49,517 nt of DNA. Origin: Nocardioides sp. (GTDB taxonomy: Bacteria > Actinomycetota > Actinomycetes > Propionibacteriales > Nocardioidaceae). How positions within the stretch are numbered: the first letter of the stretch is position 1; each line of letters opens with the position of its first letter. The notes beneath the pieces were generated by a model. It was not told the origin of the DNA and did not search any database. It worked only from the letters and a program-made list of their open reading frames with translations. This document shows, piece by piece, positions 1 to 7,554 of the stretch. The position numbers were made by a program, and so were the translations under genes. The DNA lies in contig PBYI01000047.1 in assembly GCA_002729525.1 (NCBI GenBank), forward strand, positions 1-49,517, given 5' to 3'.

Positions 1-654
1 AAGCACGGCCTCGTGTCCATCGACGCGCTGCTGGACCTGGACGACGCCCTCGACCTCGAGGACGCGCTCCGCGCCGGCGCCGCCGCACTCAAAGAAGTCG
101 GCTCCGACGACCCGCTCGGCGTACGCCGTGCCAAGGCCCTCGGTGACCTCGCCCGCGGCCAAGGCGCGCTGGACCTGCAGCAGGGCCGACGCCCGCTGGT
201 CGTCAACGTGGTGAACGGTGCCGCGACCTGCGAGGCGTTCGTCCGGCCCGGCCTACCGGTCAGCGCGACGGTCGACCAGATCCGCGACTGGTGCACCTCG
301 GCCACGAGGGTGACCGTGCGCGAGGTGCTCGACCTGAATGCCGCCTACTCGACCGACTCCTACGCACCGACCGAGAAGCTCGCCGACCAGGTCCGCTGGC
401 TGCACCCGACCTGCGTGTTCCCGCACTGCAGCCGAGCGGCCGAGCACTGCGACCTCGACCACATCGAGCCCTACGCCGACGGCGGACCTACCTCGACACA
501 GAACCTCGCGCCGCTCTGCAGGCGTCACCACCGCATGAAGACCCACGCCCGATGGCGATACCGACGCAGACCCGACGGAGTATTCGTCTGGACCGGCCCG
601 ATGGGCCAGGTCTTCGAGGTCGACGACCTCCCCACCCCACCGGACGTCGAGTAA
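1..654 (+). CDS. DUF222/HNH endonuclease (13E12-type), 5' truncated by window edge
   Basis: The reading frame is open from base 1 and ends at TAA 652-654, giving 217 residues of the C-terminal part. The end of a DUF222 domain is followed by an HNH nuclease module at about bases 400-545: CVFPHC and EHC cysteines, the core DLDHIEPYADGG, and NLAPLCRRHHRMKTH. These are the paired zinc cysteines and HNH histidines of the family. Proteins of this type are multicopy in actinobacteria and resemble the 13E12 repeat proteins of mycobacteria; their biological role is not settled. The first 338 bases match the start-side copy at 49178-49515 almost exactly, so the missing N-terminus probably resembles residues 1-202 of that copy. 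A GTG at base 13 is an internal codon, not the start. A palindromic repeat follows the gene. Confidence 0.9.
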   Translation, partial: KHGLVSIDALLDLDDALDLEDALRAGAAALKEVGSDDPLGVRRAKALGDLARGQGALDLQQGRRPLVVNVVNGAATCEAFVRPGLPVSATVDQIRDWCTSATRVTVREVLDLNAAYSTDSYAPTEKLADQVRWLHPTCVFPHCSRAAEHCDLDHIEPYADGGPTSTQNLAPLCRRHHRMKTHARWRYRRRPDGVFVWTGPMGQVFEVDDLPTPPDVE

Positions 655-973
655 CCCCGTACGTCGAGTAGCCCGGCCCCGAGGAACGAGAGACCGGGCG
701 TACCGAGACGCCCGCACCCAACGGCGGCGCGGGACCACCTGGACTCCTCAGGTGGTTGAGCCGCGAACGAGCGAAGCGAGTCCGCGTCGAAACCCCGCGA
801 GCCGACCAGTGGCCGCACCCACCGTGGTCGCGCTCGCGAGCAGAGTCGCGGTGGTTTCGACTCCGCCCTCGCCGGGGGCTCGGCCGGGCTCAACCACCTG
901 AAGCCATGGCCCACCGTGGCCGGTCGTCTCGCCGTCTCGATACGGGGACCAGGATCACCGCGACCCGAGGGGC
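655..973. other. Intergenic stretch with REP-like palindromes
   Basis: No credible coding sequence was found in these 319 bases. The stretch separates the DUF222/HNH gene from the convergent 3' end of the minus-strand hydrogenase accessory operon. It holds a small hairpin (ACCACCTG at 734-741 with CAGGTGGT at 749-756) and a large inverted repeat (748-901). After that comes a segment at 930-945 containing CCGTCTCGATACGG. The rest is unremarkable GC-rich sequence. Confidence 0.7.
748..901. repeat. REP-like inverted repeat, two opposed units
   Basis: Two copies of one unit face each other. The left unit starts TCAGGTGGTTGAGC (748-761) and ends GTCGAAACC (786-794). The right unit starts GGTTTCGAC (853-861) and ends GCTCAACCACCTGA (888-901). 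The outer 14 bases and the inner 9 bases are perfect inverted complements. The left unit carries an internal GAGCGAAGCGAG. A unit with the same two ends occurs at 48440-48490 beside the second DUF222/HNH gene. The composition fits the dispersed GTGGTTGAG...CGAAACC palindromes I recall as frequent in Nocardioides-type genomes; that comparison is from memory. Confidence 0.8.
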
Positions 974-1822
974 TCAGACGTGGCCCATCAGCGCGGGGTC
1001 GACGCGGGCGCGGACGCGCACGGAGCCTGCGGCGGCGCGGACGATCATGGTGGCATCGTCGACCTTGCCGCTGCGGATCTCGACGGCGCCGGCGTCCTCG
1101 GACTCCCGGTGCGCCATCACCCAGTCGAACAGCAGCCAGTCGACGGCACCGGCTGCGGCGAACGGCTCCGCACCTGCCTCGACCACCGCGTCGGTCACGG
1201 TCGCGAGAGCCTCGCGGTGCTCGCGGAGCGTCGCCTCCTTGTCGACGCCGGAGGAGTCGTGGAGCAGCATCGACAGGGTCGCGGGAAGGCGCCGGCCGTC
1301 GTCGGTGACCACGAGCCAGCGTCCGCCGAGGGCAGGGCGGGCAGGGTCGACCCAGTGCAGTCCGGCGTGGCCGCCGACCATGCCCGGCGCCGGCACGTCG
1401 AGCGTGCCGTCGAACGGCGCCGCCCCGGCCACCCCGAGCGCGAAGCGGCAGCGCACGCCCACCAGGTGCGCCGTACCGAGGATCTGGCCGGAGCGCAGGT
1501 CGCGGGGCACGCCGTGCTCGGCGTCGGCGACGGCCGCCGCGTCGGCGAGCTCGACGACGCCCCGGTCGATCGCGACGTACGCCGCCTGCAGGTCGTCGCG
1601 CTCGTCCGGTCGGGCCGGCCGTCCTCCGCCGAGCACCTCCCCGAAGCGGCCGGCGGCCTCGATCAGCACGTCGTCGAGCGCTTCCTGGTGCGTCGCCAGC
1701 CACCGGTCCGGCTCGGCACCCGGCAGCGCCATCAGGTCGGCCAGCCGGGCCGGCTCGCCGCCCGGCGTCAGCCAGGTGAACCCCCACGCGTCGTCGGTCG
1801 CGTGGATCCGCGGGATCGCCAT
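974..1822 (-). CDS. Conserved hypothetical protein of the hydrogenase accessory operon
   Basis: I do not recognise the family of this 282-residue protein. The start is taken at ATG 1822 (MAIPRIHATDDAW), since the in-frame residues further upstream are Arg/Gly-rich and overlap the end of hypB. It has no signal peptide, no clear membrane segment and no cysteine cluster, so it is probably soluble and cytoplasmic. Visible blocks are WGFTWLTPGGEPARLADL near the N-terminus, a helical acidic middle, GTAHLVGVRCRFALGV, and a C-terminal part rich in Val and Arg ending DPALMGHV. It starts only 14 bases after hypB on the same strand and is last in the araC-hypA-hypB transcription unit. That suggests a role in hydrogenase maturation or assembly, which is an inference from position only. 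Confidence 0.75.
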   Translation of the reverse strand: MAIPRIHATDDAWGFTWLTPGGEPARLADLMALPGAEPDRWLATHQEALDDVLIEAAGRFGEVLGGGRPARPDERDDLQAAYVAIDRGVVELADAAAVADAEHGVPRDLRSGQILGTAHLVGVRCRFALGVAGAAPFDGTLDVPAPGMVGGHAGLHWVDPARPALGGRWLVVTDDGRRLPATLSMLLHDSSGVDKEATLREHREALATVTDAVVEAGAEPFAAAGAVDWLLFDWVMAHRESEDAGAVEIRSGKVDDATMIVRAAAGSVRVRARVDPALMGHV

Positions 1823-1836
1823 ACCCGTCCGGCCCG

Positions 1837-2667
1837 TCAGGCCCGCGCGTCGGCCGGCGTACCGGCCCGGGCGGCCTCGAGCCAGGCGAACCACCCGTCC
1901 ATGCCCTCACCCGTGCGGGCGCTGACCTCGAGCACGGTCGCACCCGGGTTGACCTGCGCGAGGTTGCGGGCGAACAGCTCCGGGTCGGCGTCCAGGTGCG
2001 GCACCAGGTCCATCTTGTTGAGCAGCACCAGCTCGCAGGAGCGGAACATCACCGGGTACTTCAGCGGCTTCTCCTCGCCCTCGGTCAGCGAGTAGACCAT
2101 CACCGACCGGTGCGCCCCCACGTCGAACTCCGCCGGGCAGACGAGGTTGCCGACGTTTTCGACCAGCAGCAGGTCGAGCGCGTCGAGGTCGAGCCGCGAC
2201 AGCGCCCGACGCACCATCGGCGCGTCCAGGTGGCACTCGCCGCCGAACCCGTCACCGGTGTTGAGCAGCGACACCTGGGCCCCGAAGCCGGCCAGCCGGT
2301 CGGCGTCGATCGAGGTCTCGATGTCGCCCTCGACCACCCCGGCGCGCACACCCGCCTCCTGCAGGTGCGCGAGGGTCCGGGCGAGGATCGTCGTCTTGCC
2401 CGCACCCGGCGCCGACATCAGGTTGACGCAGGTGATGCCCGCGCCGTCGAAGGCGGCACGGTTCTCGGCGGCGGCGACGTCGTTCTCGGTGAAGATCCGC
2501 TCCAGCACCATGACCCGCTCGGTGCCGGTCTCGTACGACGAGTGGTCGCCGTGGGCGTCCGCGTCGGCAGGCGCCTCCAGGTGTTCCTGCCCGTGCCCGT
2601 GCTCGTGCTCGTCGTCGTGGTCGTGCGCGTGCACGGTGCCGTCATCGTGACGGTGGAACCGGCCCAT
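1837..2667 (-). CDS. hypB: Hydrogenase nickel incorporation GTPase HypB
   Basis: HypB is the GTPase that, with HypA, delivers nickel to the hydrogenase large-subunit precursor in the cytoplasm. This 276-residue protein has a His-rich N-terminal tail (11 His in the first 42 residues) for nickel storage. The P-loop is SAPGAGKT at residues 85-92. It is followed by the metal/switch motif VEGDIETSIDADRL, the ENVGNLVCPAEFDVG block and the G4 motif NKMD. It lacks the N-terminal CxxCGC high-affinity nickel site of E. coli HypB, so the His tail may substitute. Its start overlaps the 3' end of hypA by 26 bases, suggesting translational coupling. Confidence 0.97.
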   Translation of the reverse strand: MGRFHRHDDGTVHAHDHDDEHEHGHGQEHLEAPADADAHGDHSSYETGTERVMVLERIFTENDVAAAENRAAFDGAGITCVNLMSAPGAGKTTILARTLAHLQEAGVRAGVVEGDIETSIDADRLAGFGAQVSLLNTGDGFGGECHLDAPMVRRALSRLDLDALDLLLVENVGNLVCPAEFDVGAHRSVMVYSLTEGEEKPLKYPVMFRSCELVLLNKMDLVPHLDADPELFARNLAQVNPGATVLEVSARTGEGMDGWFAWLEAARAGTPADARA

Positions 2668-3085
2668 GGTGGGTCTCCCTCTGGTCGGGTGCGGGTGGAT
2701 CGGGTACGGGCGTCCCGGAGGACGGCGCGGACGGTGGAGAGGGCGAAACCGCAGCGAGGTCGAGGCTGGTCACCAGGAACTCCTCGCCGGTGCGCAGCGA
2801 GACGTCGCCGGACTCGCAGGCCGCACAGGTCAGCACCAGCACGTGCGCCACCTCGGTGGTCTCCCCGCACGACCGGCAGTCGAGCACGACCGGGACGCTC
2901 TCGACGTCGAGCACCGACCCCGCGAGCGGGGTGCCGTCGACGACGAGCCCCCAGCAGTAGACGAGGGTCTCGGGTACGACCTGGCGCAGCCGGCCGACGC
3001 GCAGGTGGACGGTGGCGACGGCGCGGTCGCCGCGGGCGCCCTCGACGATCCCGGCGATCGAGCGGCACAGGGAGAGCTCATGCAC
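2642..3085 (-). CDS. hypA: Hydrogenase maturation nickel metallochaperone HypA
   Basis: HypA binds nickel through the N-terminal MHE motif and a structural zinc through two CxxC pairs, and partners HypB. Both are visible: MHELSL at residues 1-6 and Cys70/Cys73 with Cys87/Cys90. The start is a GTG at 3083-3085, read GTG-CAT-GAG, which places His2 and Glu3 correctly. The protein has 147 residues, longer than the usual roughly 115. The extra part is a Pro/Ser-rich tail from about residue 112 that runs into the start of hypB. The start also overlaps the stop of the AraC-type regulator by 8 bases, so the three genes are tightly coupled. Confidence 0.95.
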   Translation of the reverse strand: MHELSLCRSIAGIVEGARGDRAVATVHLRVGRLRQVVPETLVYCWGLVVDGTPLAGSVLDVESVPVVLDCRSCGETTEVAHVLVLTCAACESGDVSLRTGEEFLVTSLDLAAVSPSPPSAPSSGTPVPDPPAPDQRETHHGPVPPSR

Positions 3086-4178
3086 CGGCGGTGCTCCTCA
3101 GGGTCCGGGAGGGCGACTCGCCGAACCGCTCCCGGTAGAGCACCGAGAACGACCCGAGGTGGTTGAAGCCCCAGCGTGTGGCGGCGTCGGTGACGGTGAG
3201 CCCGTCGGCGGGCACCGACTCCATGAGCGTGCGGCGTACGGCGTCGAGGCGGCGGTCGCGGATGTAGGCGACCGGGGTGGTGCCGAGGTCGTCGCGGAAG
3301 CCGGCCTGGATAGAGCGGGTGCTCATCCGGGCGTGCCGGGCGAGGTCGTCGAGCCGGATCGGCTCGGCGAGGTGCCGCTCGATGTACTCGACCGCGCGGC
3401 GCACGGCCGGGCGGCCCGACGTACCGGGGTTGCGCAGGGCCTCGGAGTAGTTGGACGGCTGCACGTAGAGCAGCGAGGAGACCATCAGCTCCTCCAGCGA
3501 GCCGGCGCCGACGCCCTGCCGCATCAACGACGCGGGCGCGAGCACCTCGGTCGACAGCATCTGCAGCGCGCCGAGCCAGCGCCCGGCGGCGTCGGTGGTC
3601 AGGTCGCTGACGTGCTCGAACACGACCGGCTCGGGCAGCCGTCGCCCCAGCATCCGGCTGAGCTGACGCTCGAGCGCGGCGCGCTCGATGCGCACGATGC
3701 TCTGCGGGGAGTCGACGTCGAGCCAGAGCGTGTACGACGTCCCGGGCGAGATGACGAGCGCGTCGAACGGCGTGAGCTCGAGCCGCCGGCCCCCGGACGG
3801 GTCTGCCGGGTCGTGCAGGTCGACCCGCGCCCGTCCGTTGGTCGTCATGTGCACCGTGACGCTGTCCGGGCTGGCCGGCACCACGACGTTGGTCGGCACC
3901 GTCAGGTCGAGGTGGGCGAGGGTGAGGTCGAGCACCGCCACGGCGTTCATCCGGCAGTGGAACCGGTCGGCCCACGCGGTCTCGGGCACGACGTGCCGCG
4001 CACCCAGCAGGTGTCCGACGGCCCGGTCCACCAGGGCCAGGTCGTCGGTGTCGACCAGCGGGTGGTCCTGCAGGGCGTTGGGCACGCCGCGCGAGCGCCG
4101 ACGCGGCCGCACGGGCTGGCTGGTGCGCGCCGCGTCGATCATCTGGCGGCGCCCCAGTCGGACAGGTCTGACCTGCAT
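3078..4178 (-). CDS. AraC-family transcriptional regulator, divergent from the hydrogenase operon
   Basis: The C-terminal 100 residues form an AraC/XylS double helix-turn-helix: VRRAVEYIERHLAEPIRLDDLARHARMSTRSIQAGF, then TPVAYIRDRRLDAVRRTL, then DAATRWGFNHLGSFSVLYRERFGESP. The N-terminal roughly 230 residues look like an AraC-binding-like sensor domain. I chose ATG 4178 (MQVRPVRL) because a strong GGGGAGG ribosome site lies 6 bases upstream; the frame stays open to 4499 but only by running antisense through the DUF1641 gene. The predicted protein has 366 residues. It heads a minus-strand unit with hypA and hypB and faces the structural genes across 171 bases containing spaced TGCGC repeats, so it is the best candidate regulator of the cluster. 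Effector unknown. Confidence 0.9.
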   Translation of the reverse strand: MQVRPVRLGRRQMIDAARTSQPVRPRRRSRGVPNALQDHPLVDTDDLALVDRAVGHLLGARHVVPETAWADRFHCRMNAVAVLDLTLAHLDLTVPTNVVVPASPDSVTVHMTTNGRARVDLHDPADPSGGRRLELTPFDALVISPGTSYTLWLDVDSPQSIVRIERAALERQLSRMLGRRLPEPVVFEHVSDLTTDAAGRWLGALQMLSTEVLAPASLMRQGVGAGSLEELMVSSLLYVQPSNYSEALRNPGTSGRPAVRRAVEYIERHLAEPIRLDDLARHARMSTRSIQAGFRDDLGTTPVAYIRDRRLDAVRRTLMESVPADGLTVTDAATRWGFNHLGSFSVLYRERFGESPSRTLRSTAGA

Positions 4179-4224
4179 GGACACCTCCCCCACGACGCGA
4201 CCTCGGACCTTGATGATGCACGCC

Positions 4225-4273
4225 ACTGCGCATCTGGTTCCACAAAGTTGCGCGATTCCGACAGCAACTGCGC
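4225..4273. promoter_or_regulatory. Three TGCGC direct repeats, candidate AraC operator
   Basis: Between the divergent AraC gene and the hydrogenase operon, TGCGC occurs at 4227-4231, 4249-4253 and 4269-4273, in the contexts CACTGCGC, AGTTGCGC and AACTGCGC. The spacings are 22 and 20 bases, about two helical turns, as expected for AraC-type half-sites on one face of the DNA. The last repeat ends about 30 bases upstream of the proposed -10 element at 4305. Function is inferred from position and spacing only. Confidence 0.4.
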
Positions 4274-4304
4274 CGAACGGATAGTGACCGTCGACACCCG
4301 GTCC

Positions 4305-4310
4305 TACAGT
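4305..4310 (+). promoter_or_regulatory. Candidate -10 element of the hydrogenase operon
   Basis: TACAGT lies 39 bases before the start of the DUF1641 gene and fits the actinobacterial -10 pattern TAnnnT. No good -35 is present 17 bases upstream (TAGTGA at 4282-4287), which would suit an activator-dependent promoter with the TGCGC repeats just upstream. The gene itself has an AGGAG ribosome site. Confidence 0.35.
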
Positions 4311-4349
4311 CCTCGGCACCCGACGAACCGTCTGTCCAGGAGTACGTCG

Positions 4350-4853
4350 ATGACCGTCGCACCACCGCGCCCCGAGGGCCCCTCCGCCGTCCTCGCGGCC
4401 AAGCTCGACGACCCCGAGGTCGCCGCCAGCATCCTCGTGCTGCTGGAGCACGCCGACCTCGTGGCCGTCCTGCTCGAGGGTCTCGACCAGTTCCTCCACC
4501 GCAGCGAGGCGATCGGGACCAGCCTGATGGAGGCGGTCGGCGACCTGCGCTCCACCGTGGGTGCCAACGAGACGCTCGGCGAGATCACCGTCGACTTCCC
4601 GAAGGTCGCCGACGCCGCCGTCCGGCTGATCAACGCCGACCTCCTCACCAAGGAGGCCGTCGACCAGGTGTCGGTGCTGGCGCGCGGGCTCGTCCAGGGG
4701 GGCGAGGACGCCGCGACCCGACCGGTCGAGGTCAACGGTCCACTGAGCCTGCTCAAGCTGCTCAAGGACCCCGACGTCAACCGGGCGATCAGCTACTTCG
4801 CCACCGTGGCCCGGGCGATCGGGCGCGAGCTCGACAAGCCCCGTCCGGCCTGA
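4350..4853 (+). CDS. DUF1641 family protein, first gene of the hydrogenase operon
   Basis: This 167-residue protein starts at ATG 4350 with AGGAG 8 bases upstream. It is mostly helical with the DUF1641-type pattern: an N-terminal helix (LDDPEVAASILVLLEHADLVAVLLEGLDQFL), a central VTVDF-like block (EITVDFPKVADAAVRLINADLL), and a C-terminal PLSLLKLLKDPDVNRAISYFATVARAIGREL. There are no cysteines, signal peptide or clear membrane span. It ends 23 bases before hhyS, so it is co-transcribed. DUF1641-type proteins accompany several redox enzyme operons. By position it could be a small accessory or membrane-attachment subunit comparable to HucM of the mycobacterial Huc hydrogenase; that comparison is inference. 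Confidence 0.85.
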   Translation: MTVAPPRPEGPSAVLAAKLDDPEVAASILVLLEHADLVAVLLEGLDQFLHRSEAIGTSLMEAVGDLRSTVGANETLGEITVDFPKVADAAVRLINADLLTKEAVDQVSVLARGLVQGGEDAATRPVEVNGPLSLLKLLKDPDVNRAISYFATVARAIGRELDKPRPA

Positions 4854-4876
4854 AACCGGCCCAGCAAGGAGATCCG

Positions 4877-5848
4877 ATGTCCTCAGTCCTCTGGTTCCAG
4901 GCGGGCGCCTGCTCGGGGAACACCATGTCGTTCCTCAACGCCGAGGAGCCCAGCGTCGTCGACCTCATCGTCGACTTCGGGCTCGAGGTGCTCTGGCACC
5001 CCTCGCTCGGCATGGAGCTCGGTGAGAACGCCACCAAGATCTTCCGCGACTGCGCCTCGGGCGAGCGGCCGCTGGACATCTTCGTGCTCGAGGGCTCGGT
5101 CATCCAGGGCCCCGACGGCACCGGCACGATGGACAACTTCGCCGACCGCCCGATGATCGAGTGGGTCACCGAGCTGGCCAACGCCGCCAGCATCGTCGTC
5201 GCCATCGGCGACTGCGCCGCCTGGGGCGGCATCCCCGCGATGGCGCCCAACCCGAGCGACTCCACCGGCCTGCAGTTCCACAAGCGCGAGAAGGGCGGCT
5301 TCCTCGGCCCCGACTGGCGCAGCAAGTCGGGCCTGCCGGTCATCAACATCCCGGGCTGCCCGGCGCACCCCGACTGGATCACCCAGATCCTCGTCGCGCT
5401 GGCCACCGGTCGGGCCGGCGACATCGCCCTCGACGACCTGCACCGCCCGCAGACGTTCTTCAAGACGTTCACCCAGACCGGCTGCACCCGCGTGCAGTTC
5501 TTCGAGTACAAGCAGTCGACGTTCAGCTTCGGCGAGGGCACCCGCACCGGCTGCCTCTTCTACGAGTTCGGCTGCCGCGGGCCGATGACGCACAGCCCGT
5601 GCAACCGGATCCTCTGGAACCGCCAGAGCAGCAAGACCCGGGCCGGCATGCCCTGCCTGGGCTGCACCGAGCCGGAGTTCCCGTTCTTCGACCTCGCTCC
5701 CGGAACCGTGTTCAAGACCCAGAAGGTCTCCGGCACGATCCCCAAGGAGGTCCCGGAGGGCTCGGACCACCTCACCTACATGGCGCACGCCGCCGCCGCC
5801 CGGATCGCCGCCCCGCAGTGGTCGAAGGAGGACATGTTCGTCGTCTGA
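4877..5848 (+). CDS. hhyS: [NiFe] hydrogenase group 1h small subunit
   Basis: This is the electron-transferring iron-sulfur subunit of a group 1h (formerly group 5, actinobacterial-type) uptake hydrogenase, 323 residues, with an AAGGAG ribosome site. There is no Tat signal peptide: the protein begins MSSVLWFQAGAC, so the enzyme is predicted to act on the cytoplasmic side. Proximal cluster candidates are Cys12, Cys113 (IGDC) and Cys161 (PGCPAHP). The position that is a fourth Cys in classical enzymes is Asn15 (CSGN). Other cluster cysteines are Cys203, 226, 233, 242, 260 and 263. The usual distal-cluster His of an HxxC motif appears as Gln200 (QTGC). Group 1h enzymes are known for a 3Cys-1Asp proximal cluster and oxygen tolerance. 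Confidence 0.97.
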   Translation: MSSVLWFQAGACSGNTMSFLNAEEPSVVDLIVDFGLEVLWHPSLGMELGENATKIFRDCASGERPLDIFVLEGSVIQGPDGTGTMDNFADRPMIEWVTELANAASIVVAIGDCAAWGGIPAMAPNPSDSTGLQFHKREKGGFLGPDWRSKSGLPVINIPGCPAHPDWITQILVALATGRAGDIALDDLHRPQTFFKTFTQTGCTRVQFFEYKQSTFSFGEGTRTGCLFYEFGCRGPMTHSPCNRILWNRQSSKTRAGMPCLGCTEPEFPFFDLAPGTVFKTQKVSGTIPKEVPEGSDHLTYMAHAAAARIAAPQWSKEDMFVV

Positions 5849-5876
5849 CGAGCATGTCGGGAAAGGAACCACCACC

Positions 5877-7505
5877 ATGACCGCAGTCGACTCCAGCGCC
5901 GACTCCGTCGACCTCTTCGTCTCCCCGATGGGCCGCGTCGAGGGCGACCTCGACGTCCGCGTCACCATCGAGGACGGCGTCGTCACCTCCGCGTGGACCG
6001 AGGCCGCGATGTTCCGCGGCTTCGAGATGATCCTCAAGGGCAAGGACCCGCAGGCCGGCCTCGTCGTGACGCCGCGCATCTGCGGCATCTGCGGCGGCAG
6101 CCACCTCTACAAGGCCTGCTACGCGCTCGACACCGCGTGGAAGACCCACGTGCCGCAGAACGCCACGCTCATCCGCAACATCGCCCAGGCGTGCGAGACG
6201 CTCCAGTCGATCCCGCGCTACTTCTACGCGCTGTTCGCGATCGACCTGGTCAACAAGAACTACGCCGGCTCCGCGCTGTACGACGAGGCGGTGCGCCGGT
6301 TCGCGCCGTACGTCGGCACGTCGTACCAGAAGGGCGTCGTGCTGTCGGGCAAGCCGGTGGAGGTCTACGCGATCTTCGGCGGGCAGTGGCCGCACTCGTC
6401 GTTCATGGTGCCCGGTGGCGTGATGAGCGCCCCGAACCTCGCCGACATCACCCGCGCCACCGCGATCCTCCACCACTGGAAGGACAACTGGCTCGAGAAG
6501 GAGTGGCTCGGCTGTTCCGTCGAGCGGTGGATGGAGATCAAGACCTGGGATGACATGAAGGCCTGGGTCGACGAGAACGAGTCGCACTACAACTCCGACT
6601 GCGGGTTCTTCATCCGCTACGCCCTCGAGATCGGCCTCGACAAGTACGGCGCCGGCTGCGGCAACTTCATCGCGCCCGGCACCTACCTGGACCCCGAGCT
6701 CTACGAGAACCCGACCGTCGAGGGCCGGCAGAGCGCCCTCATCGGCCGCGGCGGCGTCTACGCGAACGGCCAGTACCTCGACTACGACCAGCTGCGGGTC
6801 ACCGAGGACGTCACGCACTCGTTCTACTCCGGCTCGCGCCCGCTCCACCCGTGGGAGGGCGAGACCTCGCCGGTCGACCCGACGGCCGGGCGCGGCCAGG
6901 GCAAGTACACCTGGGCGAAGGCCCCGCGGTACGACGTGCCCGACCTCGGCCGACTGCCGCTCGAGGCCGGCCCGCTGGCCCGCCGGATCGCGGCGTCCGC
7001 GCCGAACCCGGCCGCGCACATGGACTCCGACCCGCTCTTCGCCGACATGATGAAGCAGCTCGGCCCCTCGGTGTTCGTGCGGCAGATGGCCCGCATGCAC
7101 GAGGCGCCGAAGTACTTCACCTGGGTGATGGACTGGCTGTCCAAGATCGACCTGCAGGGCTCGTTCCACACCAAGCCCGTCGAGCTGGAGAACGGCAAGG
7201 GCTGGGGGGCCACCGAGGCCGCCCGGGGCGCGCTGCAGGACTGGATCGTGATCGAGGACGGCAAGATCGCCAACTACCAGGTGATCACGCCGACCGGCTG
7301 GAACATCGGCCCGCGCGACAGCGACGGCACGCTCGGCCCCATCGAGCAGGCGCTCGTCGGGACGCCGGTCAAGGACATGGAGGACCCCGTGGAGCTCGGC
7401 CACGTGGCACGGTCGTTCGACTCCTGCCTCGTGTGCACGGTCCACGCCTACGACGGGAAGACGGGCCGTGAGCTCAACCAGTTCGTCATCAACGGGATGG
7501 TCTGA
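5877..7505 (+). CDS. hhyL: [NiFe] hydrogenase group 1h large subunit
   Basis: This is the catalytic subunit holding the NiFe(CN)2CO centre. The 542-residue protein carries the two metal-binding signatures: L1 RICGICGGSH (Cys69, Cys72, His76) and L2 DSCLVCTVH (Cys517, Cys520, His523). The 19 residues after His523 are the expected C-terminal peptide removed by the maturation protease after nickel insertion. The length and the SPMGRVEGDLDV start fit group 1h enzymes of Streptomyces, Rhodococcus and Mycobacterium, which oxidise H2 at atmospheric levels during starvation. The start ATG follows AAGGAA. It lies 28 bases after hhyS. The protease gene follows 49 bases downstream. Confidence 0.98.
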   Translation: MTAVDSSADSVDLFVSPMGRVEGDLDVRVTIEDGVVTSAWTEAAMFRGFEMILKGKDPQAGLVVTPRICGICGGSHLYKACYALDTAWKTHVPQNATLIRNIAQACETLQSIPRYFYALFAIDLVNKNYAGSALYDEAVRRFAPYVGTSYQKGVVLSGKPVEVYAIFGGQWPHSSFMVPGGVMSAPNLADITRATAILHHWKDNWLEKEWLGCSVERWMEIKTWDDMKAWVDENESHYNSDCGFFIRYALEIGLDKYGAGCGNFIAPGTYLDPELYENPTVEGRQSALIGRGGVYANGQYLDYDQLRVTEDVTHSFYSGSRPLHPWEGETSPVDPTAGRGQGKYTWAKAPRYDVPDLGRLPLEAGPLARRIAASAPNPAAHMDSDPLFADMMKQLGPSVFVRQMARMHEAPKYFTWVMDWLSKIDLQGSFHTKPVELENGKGWGATEAARGALQDWIVIEDGKIANYQVITPTGWNIGPRDSDGTLGPIEQALVGTPVKDMEDPVELGHVARSFDSCLVCTVHAYDGKTGRELNQFVINGMV

Positions 7506-7554
7506 CACGACTCCGGCCACCCACCCAGAGACCCGGCCGTGGGGGACGGGAACC

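Noticed and set aside
253..738. Minus-strand frames across the left HNH gene
   Set aside because: They are antisense to an HNH domain with intact motifs and have no recognisable features.
4179..4499. N-terminal extension of the AraC regulator
   Set aside because: It would be coded antisense to the DUF1641 gene and skip the strong ribosome site before ATG 4178.
4877..4940. Tat signal peptide on the hydrogenase small subunit
   Set aside because: The protein begins MSSVLWFQAGAC with the first cluster ligand at residue 12; there is no twin-arginine leader, as is usual in group 1h.
7468..7554. Earlier ATG start for the maturation protease
   Set aside because: It would overlap the hhyL C-terminus by 38 bases and add a Ser/Thr-rich segment lacking in the family; GTG 7555 is more likely.
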